This document shows positions 7,888 through 12,909 of a stretch of 12,909 bases of DNA, one piece after another. This stretch comes from Deltaproteobacteria bacterium (GTDB taxonomy: Bacteria > Desulfobacterota > Syntrophia > Syntrophales > UBA2210): NCBI GenBank assembly GCA_019314085.1, contig JAFCZZ010000023.1, positions 1 to 12,909 of the forward strand, written 5' to 3'. Every line of letters begins with the position of its first letter. Positions within the stretch are counted from its first letter, which is position 1. The notes under the pieces were generated by a model, which saw nothing but the letters and a program-made list of their open reading frames with translations, searched no databases and was not told where the DNA came from. A program made the translations under genes and the position numbers.

Positions 7888-8020
7888 AAAGACAAGCGAG
7901 TCGAAAGAAACATCCTCCGATTCGAGCTTAAACCCTAAGAGAGCCGATCAAGGTGCCTAGTCCCCATCTTGATTGGCACATAACCTCCTTTCCGGGAAGC
8001 TTACAAGCTTCCCGGTTTTT
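7888..8020 (+). ncRNA. Candidate structured small RNA with anti-Shine-Dalgarno motifs
   Basis: Three successive stems lie on the plus strand. Stem 1 pairs AAGC-GAGTCG (7894-7903) with CGATTC-(GA)-GCTT (7918-7929). Stem 2 pairs GCCGATCAAGGTG (7943-7955) with CATCTTGATTGGC (7965-7977), 13 bp including two G-U pairs. Stem 3 is an intrinsic terminator. G-U pairs in stems 1 and 2 would be A-C mismatches on the other strand, so the plus strand is the likely RNA. Single-stranded parts are C-rich: CATCCTCC in and beside loop 1, AGTCCC in loop 2, and ACCTCCTTTC (7983-7992), identical to the 16S rRNA 3' tail. Small RNAs with such loops often pair with ribosome binding sites. I do not recognise a known family and found no strong promoter, so the 5' end is approximate. 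Confidence 0.5.
7992..8020 (+). terminator. Strong intrinsic terminator
   Basis: CCGGGAAGCTT (7992-8002) pairs perfectly with AAGCTTCCCGG (8005-8015), followed directly by TTTTT (8016-8020). The innermost pairs must open to make a loop. There is no T-run on the opposite strand, so it works only for plus-strand transcripts. The nearest upstream gene is feoB, about 400 bases away, which fits better with a separate small RNA ending here. Confidence 0.85.
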
Positions 8021-8152
8021 CATCACCCCCTGCACCCGAGAGAAAAAGTAGAACTGTAGCACGGTATCATACCCTGTTGCTTTTGAGGGCGCCTGACTGT
8101 ATATGATAAGAAATATTGGATGTTGAGACACCACTAGATGATGAGGTCCAGA

Positions 8153-8833
8153 ATGAAACAGGAGAGAACATTAGGAGAGGGAGTCCATATCATAGGGGGA
8201 CCCGGCATCACGCATGCCGCGGACGCGGCCTCCTTCATCATTGAATGTGGCGAAGATCTCGTCATGATCGATTCGGGAGCGGGTGAAACAGCGCATCTCC
8301 TCGTGGATAACATAGAGGACCTGGGGCTGGACCCGGAAAGCCTCTCAACGCTGATTCTCACCCACTGCCACATAGACCATATCGGTTCGGCGCCCTATTT
8401 CACCGAAAGATACGCCTGTACGCTGGTCACCCATGATCTGGATGCAAACGTTGTGGAGAGCGGCGACCCGGTGGCAACCGCCGCCAATCTGTACGGAACA
8501 ACCTTTCCCCCAACGCACATCGACACACGGCTTACCGGTGAGCAGGGAACCCTTTTTTTCGGGAAGGAACAGATCCACTGGATACACACCCCCGGGCACA
8601 CACCCGGCTCGTTGAGCCTCTATTGCGACCGGGGAGGCAAGCGCATCTTATTCGGGCAGGATATACATGGCCCCTTTCTTCCCGCCTTCGGTTCCGATAT
8701 CGGCGCATGGAAGCGGGCGATGATGAAACTGCTCGACCTGGAGGCCGATATCCTCTGCGAGGGACATTTCGGTATCTTCCGCTCGAGAGAACGAGTCAGA
8801 TCATACATCATGGACTATCTGACGTGCCACTGA
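8153..8833 (+). CDS. MBL-fold metallohydrolase
   Basis: A 226-residue metallo-beta-lactamase-fold enzyme. The metal-binding residues are complete: H71, H73, D75 and H76 in THCHIDHIG, H148 in HTPGHTPGSL, D169 in FGQDIHGP and H204 in CEGHFG, which fits a dinuclear metal site. The D169 context and the closing histidine are typical of small glyoxalase II-like hydrolases; the substrate cannot be told. I prefer ATG 8153 (MKQERTLGEG), because GAGG lies 6 bases before it. Two in-frame ATGs at 8138 and 8141 lack a ribosome binding site and would add 5 or 4 residues. No signal peptide is seen. The gene stands alone, 128 bases before the HD-domain gene. Confidence 0.9.
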   Translation: MKQERTLGEGVHIIGGPGITHAADAASFIIECGEDLVMIDSGAGETAHLLVDNIEDLGLDPESLSTLILTHCHIDHIGSAPYFTERYACTLVTHDLDANVVESGDPVATAANLYGTTFPPTHIDTRLTGEQGTLFFGKEQIHWIHTPGHTPGSLSLYCDRGGKRILFGQDIHGPFLPAFGSDIGAWKRAMMKLLDLEADILCEGHFGIFRSRERVRSYIMDYLTCH

Positions 8834-8961
8834 AGGCGGCAAAGCCATCCTCAGACACTCCATCAGGAACATACAATGCCTGCGAGATTCCTGTCCGTTA
8901 AAAACAGCCTGGCATTTTCTTCCCCTATCTGCTAGAAGAGCCCTCGTGAAGGGGGATCTTT

Positions 8962-9567
8962 ATGCAAATACCGGCGCGACATGAGTGTTATCGCATCATG
9001 CACACGATGGAGATGTTGGATAATATCGCAGCCCATTCTCTTCAGGTCTGCCGCGTAGCCCTCTTCCTATCGGATGCACTGGAGGCGGATCTCAATCCGG
9101 ATCTCGTCCAGGCTTCAGCACTCCTCCACGATATCACCAAGACGAGGGGAATACAGACCCAGGAAAATCACGCGCAGACCGGGAAACAACTTCTCATTGA
9201 TCTGGGGTATCCCGAGGTTGGAGCCATCGTCGGGCAACATGTACTTCTGGATGAGTATTTTGTCTCCAATACCCCGACGGAAGCAGAGGTGGTCAATTAC
9301 GCCGACAAACGGGTCGTTCACGACGCAGTGACAACCCTCGCGCGGCGGATAGAGTATATTATAGGGCGGTATGGAACAGATCCCGGCCGCAGGAAATACA
9401 TCCACCTGCTCGGAGAAAAAACAAAGGATCTGGAGGAGCATCTGTTCCGTTTCTGCCCCTTTTCTCCCGTAGAGATGGAAAAACTTCTCGGACCTGATAC
9501 CTGTTCCGAGAAGTTTTTGGAATACAGCAGAATAAATGGCATCGACAGGACCGTTGAGGGGCACTAG
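8962..9567 (+). CDS. HD-domain phosphohydrolase
   Basis: A 201-residue protein with the HD-superfamily metal site: H25 (AAHSLQV), H56-D57 (ALLHDITKTRG), H70 (ENHAQTG), H92 (GQHV) and D114 (NYADKRV). This pattern resembles small HDIG-type proteins that hydrolyse phosphate esters of nucleotides or related compounds; the substrate is unknown. The start is well supported by AAGGGGG about 6 bases upstream. The C-terminal third (from about 135) is charged and without recognisable motifs. A perfect 14-base inverted repeat ending in TTTTT sits inside the codons for residues 173-186, 46 bases before the stop codon, which is odd for a coding region. Confidence 0.87.
   Translation: MQIPARHECYRIMHTMEMLDNIAAHSLQVCRVALFLSDALEADLNPDLVQASALLHDITKTRGIQTQENHAQTGKQLLIDLGYPEVGAIVGQHVLLDEYFVSNTPTEAEVVNYADKRVVHDAVTTLARRIEYIIGRYGTDPGRRKYIHLLGEKTKDLEEHLFRFCPFSPVEMEKLLGPDTCSEKFLEYSRINGIDRTVEGH
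9479..9518 (+). terminator. Terminator-like inverted repeat inside the HD-domain gene
   Basis: AAAAACTTCTCGGA (9479-9492) and TCCGAGAAGTTTTT (9505-9518) are perfect inverted copies around a 12-base loop. It has the form of a bidirectional intrinsic terminator (9-bp stem CTTCTCGGA/TCCGAGAAG with A and T flanks) but lies before the stop codon of the HD-domain gene (9565-9567). Confidence 0.5.
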
Positions 9568-9601
9568 TTGATTTTTTATGGGGCAGTTTACCTCGAAACC
9601 C

Positions 9602-9630
9602 TTGACAAAACGGTACCGGGGGCATAAGTA
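9602..9630 (+). promoter_or_regulatory. Possible promoter of the kor operon
   Basis: A consensus -35 TTGACA (9602-9607) is followed by CATAAG at 9623-9628 (15-base spacer) or TAAGTA at 9625-9630 (17-base spacer). The -10 is weak, but the site lies 70-100 bases before korD, where a promoter is expected. Confidence 0.45.
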
Positions 9631-9701
9631 ACGGTGGGTATCTACAGGGTTTGAATCATTAAGACCCGAGAATGTTCGAGAACAGGTAATCTCAAGACAT
9701 C

Positions 9702-9941
9702 ATGGCCATGAAACCGAAAAAAGGCAGGATCGTAATCGACAGCAGCCTCTGCAAGGGCTGCTATCTATGCATATCGGCATGCCCGAACGAATGCATCGTC
9801 ATCTCCAAGGAATCAAATGAAAAGGGGTATCACCCGGCCGAATTCACGGGGACAAAGGACGGTGGGGATCGCGCATGTACGGGGTGCGCCCTCTGCGCGG
9901 TTATCTGCCCGGATATCGCAATAGAGGTCTATCGTGGATAA
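9702..9941 (+). CDS. korD: 2-oxoacid:ferredoxin oxidoreductase delta (ferredoxin-like) subunit
   Basis: A 79-residue protein with two [4Fe-4S] motifs: C17-x2-C20-x2-C23-x3-C27-P, then C59-x2-C62-x2-C65-x3-C69-P. It carries electrons from the TPP enzyme to external ferredoxin. An extra cysteine (C31) follows the first motif. The start is ATG 9702 or ATG 9708; neither has a strong ribosome binding site. The 3' end overlaps korA by 8 bases (GTGGATAA). It is the first gene of a five-gene operon. The kor name rests on similarity of the set to the separate-subunit 2-oxoglutarate or branched-chain 2-oxoacid enzymes (KorDABC/Vor type), which cannot be told apart by eye. Confidence 0.88.
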   Translation: MAMKPKKGRIVIDSSLCKGCYLCISACPNECIVISKESNEKGYHPAEFTGTKDGGDRACTGCALCAVICPDIAIEVYRG

Positions 9942-11013
9942 GAAACTGCTGATGAGAGGAAGTCAGGTAATCGGTGAGGCGGCCATACGCGCCGGATGCC
10001 GTTTTTACGCGGGCTATCCCATAACACCTCAGAACGAGCTGCCTGAATTCATGTCCGGCGCAATGTCCGGCCTGGAAGACGGCACCTTTATCCAGGCAGA
10101 AAGTGAGATCGCCGCCATCAATATGGTGATCGGAGCATCCATGGCAGGGGCACGGGCGATGACCAGCTCATCCAGCCCGGGGATAAGTCTCAAACAGGAA
10201 GGGATATCCTTTCTGGCGGCACTGGAGCTTCCCGCAGTCATTGTGAATGTTATGAGGGGCGGCCCCGGCCTCGGGAATATAGCACCCTCGCAGGGGGATT
10301 ATTTCCAGGCCACCCGGGGCGGAGGACACGGTGACTATCGTTCCATAGTCCTTGCTCCCGCGCACGGCCAGGAACTGGCCGATCTTACCAGGGAGGCCTT
10401 TGAATGCGCTGACAGATACCGGACACCCGTCATGATACTGGCCGACGGAATGATGGGCCAGATGATGGAACCCGTTGTCTTTCCCGATCCCGTTGCTCCG
10501 ACCGCACTGCCCACCAAACCATGGGTCCTGGATGGGGCGCAGGACAGACCGAGCAGGATAATCAAGTCACTGATCCTCGACACGGTGGAGATGGAGGAGC
10601 ACAACTGGAAACTTGCACGGAAGTACAAGATCATCTCGGGTGAAATCCCTCGTGCGGAAACGTATATGACGGAAGATGCCCGGTTTGTGGTCATAGCCTA
10701 CGGGACTGCCGCGCGAATAGCCAGGGGCGGCATCAAGAGGGCCCGCGAGATGGGGCTCAAGGTGGGGCTTCTGCGGCCGATAACCCTGTGGCCCTTTCCC
10801 GATCGCGCTATCAGGGAAATGAGCAGACTGGTCAAGGATTTCATGGTTTTTGAGATGAATACCGGTCAGATGATTGACGATGTGCGGCTCTCCCTGGAGG
10901 GGAGAAGCAACGTGCACTTCTACGGTCGGCCGGGGGGGATTATTCCCACCCCCGATGAGGTGGGCAAGGCAATCAGCAGCCTGTATTACCGACAGCACCT
11001 GGAAGAGGATTAA
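9934..11013 (+). CDS. korA: 2-oxoacid:ferredoxin oxidoreductase alpha subunit
   Basis: This 359-residue subunit has the pyrimidine-binding domain of the TPP enzyme, with the YPITP motif at 28-32 (GYPITPQNELPEFM). Further typical segments are the TSSSSPGISLKQEG stretch, VIVNVMRGGPGLGNIAPSQGDY and GGGHGDYRSIVLAP, then a C-terminal domain with MNTGQM. There is no fused gamma domain, in agreement with a separate korC. It starts at GTG 9934 inside the end of korD. The enzyme oxidatively decarboxylates a 2-oxoacid to acyl-CoA, reducing ferredoxin; in anaerobes it can also run in reverse for carboxylation. Likely substrates are 2-oxoglutarate or branched-chain 2-oxoacids. Confidence 0.92.
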   Translation: MDKKLLMRGSQVIGEAAIRAGCRFYAGYPITPQNELPEFMSGAMSGLEDGTFIQAESEIAAINMVIGASMAGARAMTSSSSPGISLKQEGISFLAALELPAVIVNVMRGGPGLGNIAPSQGDYFQATRGGGHGDYRSIVLAPAHGQELADLTREAFECADRYRTPVMILADGMMGQMMEPVVFPDPVAPTALPTKPWVLDGAQDRPSRIIKSLILDTVEMEEHNWKLARKYKIISGEIPRAETYMTEDARFVVIAYGTAARIARGGIKRAREMGLKVGLLRPITLWPFPDRAIREMSRLVKDFMVFEMNTGQMIDDVRLSLEGRSNVHFYGRPGGIIPTPDEVGKAISSLYYRQHLEED

Positions 11014-11016
11014 TCC

Positions 11017-11691
11017 ATGGAAGAACTTGTCTTTACCAGACCACGATACATAAAAGAGGCACCCTTCCACTACTGTCCCGGATGCGGGCACAGCATTATT
11101 CACCGGCTGGTGGCCGAGGTTATCGAGGAACTTGAGATAGGAGAGAGAACGATTGGTGTTCCGCCGGCCGGCTGCGCGGTCCTCGCCTATGACTATTTCG
11201 ACGTGGACATGGGGGAGGCCCCCCACGGAAGGGGCGCGGCAGTGGCCACCGGTATAAAACGTATCCTCCCGGACAGGATCGTCTTTTCCTATCAGGGTGA
11301 CGGGGATATCGCCGCCATCGGAACCGCCGAAACCATCCATGCAGCAAACAGAGGTGAAAATATTACCGTCATTTTTGTTAACAACAATTGCTACGGGATG
11401 ACGGGAGGGCAGATGGCTCCCACAACTCTGCTCGACCAGAAATCCACCACAACGCCGGGTGGTCGTGACAAAAATCGTGACGGGGCTCCTATCGATCTGA
11501 GCGAAATGATCGCACTAACCAAGGGCTCCGTCTATATAGAAAGGACCGCGGTGAATTCCACACGGAACATACGAAAGACAAAGAAGGCCATTTTCTTTCC
11601 CCCTGCCCTACCAACTGGAAGATGTCCCCGCTGGATGCGTGCCGGTGGATCGGTGAAGATGTTATGCAGACCTTCCCCCTCAAGGTCATAA
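11017..11691 (+). CDS. korB: 2-oxoacid:ferredoxin oxidoreductase beta subunit, frameshifted near the C-terminus
   Basis: This is the TPP-binding subunit. Residues 1-192 are normal: CPGCGH with cluster ligands C20 and C23, C53 in PPAGCAVL, TPP/metal motif GDGD (94-97) with NNN (122-124), then MTGGQ and a final ERTAVNSTRNIRKTKKA stretch. After about residue 192 the frame gives an unrelated tail ending at 11691. The expected ending (FLSPCPTNWKMSPLD and on) is present in another frame up to the stop at 11706-11708, which directly abuts korC. About 20 codons that normally join KKA to LSPCPTNW are missing, with a net loss equal to 1 modulo 3. As read, the protein lacks the properly placed fourth cluster cysteine and is 224 residues instead of about 250. 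It is either a real inactivating deletion or an assembly fault. Confidence 0.88.
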   Translation: MEELVFTRPRYIKEAPFHYCPGCGHSIIHRLVAEVIEELEIGERTIGVPPAGCAVLAYDYFDVDMGEAPHGRGAAVATGIKRILPDRIVFSYQGDGDIAAIGTAETIHAANRGENITVIFVNNNCYGMTGGQMAPTTLLDQKSTTTPGGRDKNRDGAPIDLSEMIALTKGSVYIERTAVNSTRNIRKTKKAIFFPPALPTGRCPRWMRAGGSVKMLCRPSPSRS

Positions 11692-11708
11692 AGGACGAAA
11701 TAGGTTAA
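11592..11708 (+). pseudogene. Out-of-frame C-terminal part of korB
   Basis: Read from 11592, this frame encodes FLSPCPTNWKMSPLD followed by ACRWIGEDVMQTFPLKVIKD and ends EIG at TAA 11706-11708. CPTNW and the following segment are conserved in beta subunits, and the cysteine is expected to bind the [4Fe-4S] cluster. The stop sits immediately before the korC ATG (TAAATG), as expected for the original operon structure. Confidence 0.85.
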
Positions 11709-12272
11709 ATGGGATTGGTTCGTATGAAAAAGACCGTCTTTGCCGGATTCGGGGGACAGGGCGTCCTGATGATGGGCTATGTCTTCGCGGTGGCAGCAAT
11801 GCGAGACGGCAGAGAGGTAACCTATCTGCCCGCCTATGGCGCGGAGATGCGTGGCGGCACCGCAAATTGCACGGTCGTTGTCTCGGATGAGGAGATCTTC
11901 TCCCCCGTGTCATCATCCCCCGATTTCGCGGTCATTATGAACAAGCCCTCTCTGCTGAAATATGAGGGGGTAATGAACGAGGGCGGCACCATTCTTCTCA
12001 ATTCGGATCATGTCAGCAGAGAACTGACCAGGGATGACCTGACCGCCATACGGGTACCTGCCGTCAAGATCGCGAAGGAACTGGGGAGTGAACGTACCGT
12101 CAACATGATCATGCTGGGGGCATTTGCGGCCCATACCGGGATAACATCCCTTGACTCGATCATGAATGGGCTCTCCGAGATCGTGAAAGACACCAAGGCC
12201 TCCATCATGAAGCTGAACCGCAAGGGCTTGGACAGGGGTGCCGAATACATTCTGAAGGGGGATTCGCGGTGA
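11709..12272 (+). CDS. korC: 2-oxoacid:ferredoxin oxidoreductase gamma subunit
   Basis: A 187-residue gamma subunit with the family signatures FAGFGGQGVLMMG near the start and YLPAYGAEMRGGTANCTV in the middle, and a later MIMLGAFAAHTG segment. It belongs to the catalytic domain family that binds CoA and completes the 2-oxoacid oxidoreductase. The start ATG 11709 directly follows the original korB stop and has AGG 5 bases upstream; a second in-frame ATG at 11724 (MKKTVFAG) is possible. The end overlaps the ACT-domain gene by 4 bases (GTGA). It is intact, unlike korB. Confidence 0.92.
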   Translation: MGLVRMKKTVFAGFGGQGVLMMGYVFAVAAMRDGREVTYLPAYGAEMRGGTANCTVVVSDEEIFSPVSSSPDFAVIMNKPSLLKYEGVMNEGGTILLNSDHVSRELTRDDLTAIRVPAVKIAKELGSERTVNMIMLGAFAAHTGITSLDSIMNGLSEIVKDTKASIMKLNRKGLDRGAEYILKGDSR

Positions 12273-12700
12273 ATACGGTAAAACAGATCGAACTCTGGCT
12301 GAAAAACATACCGGGGCAGCTCTCCGATGTCAGCGACATACTGAGTGATAACAGGGTCAACATACTGGCCTGTAGCTATGCGACAAGACGGGTAGAGGAA
12401 GGTCTTTTTTATTTTGTTGCCAACGACCCCAACAAGGCGGTGAATATTTTGAAATCGGCGGGGTATAAGATAAAGACAAAACAGGTCATAGCATGCGAGA
12501 TACCGAATCATCCGGGGGGTATTAATGTCGTCTTAAAGCTGTTAAAAAAGGCACATATCAATCTTGATTACATATACCCCTGCATGGGAACGGGGCTTAC
12601 CTCCGTTGTCATACTGGGCCTGGGCCCGGTCAAGAAGGCCTTGAAGATTATGGAAGATAACTGGATAAAGGTATGGGGTTCCGATCTCTATCATATATGA
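12269..12700 (+). CDS. Tandem ACT-domain protein
   Basis: A 143-residue protein made of two ACT-like domains (about 4-70 and 73-143): KQIELWLKNIPGQLSDVSDI is a typical first ACT strand and helix, and the second domain begins near VIACEIPNHPGGINVVLKLL. ACT domains bind small ligands, usually amino acids, and act in regulation. There is no enzyme domain. It starts at GTG 12269 within the korC stop, so it is part of the operon. Stand-alone ACT proteins are often found beside aryl-CoA ligase and indolepyruvate or 2-oxoacid ferredoxin oxidoreductase genes, which suggests that the substrate of this enzyme derives from an amino acid; this is inference. Confidence 0.87.
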   Translation: MNTVKQIELWLKNIPGQLSDVSDILSDNRVNILACSYATRRVEEGLFYFVANDPNKAVNILKSAGYKIKTKQVIACEIPNHPGGINVVLKLLKKAHINLDYIYPCMGTGLTSVVILGLGPVKKALKIMEDNWIKVWGSDLYHI

Positions 12701-12768
12701 TCGCTCATACCATCCATCTGCCAAGAGAAAGGGGCCAGACAGTTCCGCTCTGCACGACCGCAAGAAAC

Positions 12769-12785
12769 ATGAAGCTTCGCTTCAT
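12769..12785. repeat. Small hairpin after the kor operon
   Basis: ATGAAGC and GCTTCAT form a perfect 7-bp stem with a TTC loop about 70 bases after the ACT-domain stop. The bases that follow (TGTATCCTTT) are only partly T-rich, so it is at best a weak terminator. Confidence 0.3.
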
Positions 12786-12871
12786 TGTATCCTTTCGATC
12801 GTGAGTTCCCCCGCAGTGGCAGGACCCCAGAAATTTTATTCCATTTCCCTGCAAATGTAACCCCAAAACCC

Positions 12872-12900
12872 TTTACAAGAAACTCGGTCGGTGCTACCCT
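12872..12900 (+). promoter_or_regulatory. Possible promoter facing out of the window
   Basis: TTTACA (12872-12877) and TACCCT (12895-12900) are spaced exactly 17 bases. The -10 matches the consensus at only three positions. It would serve a gene beyond the right edge. Confidence 0.3.
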
Positions 12901-12909
12901 CATAAAATT

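Larger units (their letters stand above)
7594..8152. other. Gene-free stretch between feoB and the MBL-fold gene
   Basis: About 560 bases, AT-rich between 7700 and 7900 with several T and A runs, and without a convincing protein gene. I see no clear feoB terminator. The only structured part is the candidate small RNA and its terminator (about 7888-8020). After this, TATGAT at 8102-8107 might be a -10 box for the MBL-fold gene, with only a weak -35 (TTGCTT, 19-base spacer). Confidence 0.5.

Noticed and set aside
7928..7981. A 17-codon minus-strand reading frame (MCQSRWGLGTLIGSLRV) preceded by AAGGAGGT
   Set aside because: The ribosome binding site is only 2 bases from the ATG, and the sequence overlaps stem 2 of the candidate RNA, whose G-U pairs favour the plus strand. 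The AAGGAGGT is the complement of the anti-Shine-Dalgarno motif. It remains an alternative reading.
10567..11340. 257-residue minus-strand reading frame across korA and korB
   Set aside because: Spans the junction of two well-supported genes on the other strand and has no recognisable domain.
1..12909. CRISPR arrays, tRNA or rRNA genes, insertion sequences, prophage or defence genes
   Set aside because: No spaced direct repeats, no tRNA cloverleaf, and no transposase, integrase or nuclease-toxin genes seen; apart from one REP-like repeat the region is ordinary chromosome.

Overview
The window looks like chromosomal DNA of an anaerobic deltaproteobacterium (Desulfobacterota; a Syntrophales-like lineage is my guess from gene content, not demonstrated). 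The supporting signs are a ferredoxin-dependent 2-oxoacid oxidoreductase operon, FeoAB ferrous iron uptake, an outer-envelope lipoprotein system (lnt plus a lipoprotein gene) and moderately GC-rich genes in tightly overlapping operons.

Region 1 (1-4928, minus strand) is a housekeeping and envelope cluster. In transcription order it holds a radical SAM protein, a CorC/HlyC-type CBS-domain protein, lnt (apolipoprotein N-acyltransferase), prfB (release factor 2) and, at the window edge, the 5' part of a lipoprotein gene. corC overlaps lnt and lnt overlaps prfB by a few bases. prfB carries the classical autoregulatory +1 frameshift site, so its product is read from two frames.

Region 2 (4929-8137, plus strand) has a cold-shock protein gene behind a good sigma70-type promoter, a solitary REP-like inverted repeat, feoA-feoB overlapping by 4 bases, and then a gene-free stretch of about 550 bases. 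That stretch contains a likely structured small RNA: two hairpins with G-U wobble pairs, a 10-base match to the 16S rRNA 3' tail (anti-Shine-Dalgarno), and a strong intrinsic terminator.

Region 3 (8138-9567, plus strand) has an MBL-fold metallohydrolase and an HD-domain phosphohydrolase. The latter contains a perfect 14-base terminator-like inverted repeat inside its last codons.

Region 4 (9602-12700, plus strand) is a five-gene operon, korD-korA-korB-korC-ACT. It encodes the ferredoxin, alpha, beta and gamma subunits of a 2-oxoacid:ferredoxin oxidoreductase plus a tandem ACT-domain protein that may sense an amino acid. korB appears to have lost roughly 20 codons and is frameshifted: its conserved C-terminal segment, including the CPTNW motif, is present in another frame ending exactly one base before korC. 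The complex may therefore be defective, unless this is an assembly error. The last 200 bases hold no gene, only a weak hairpin and a possible promoter pointing out of the window.
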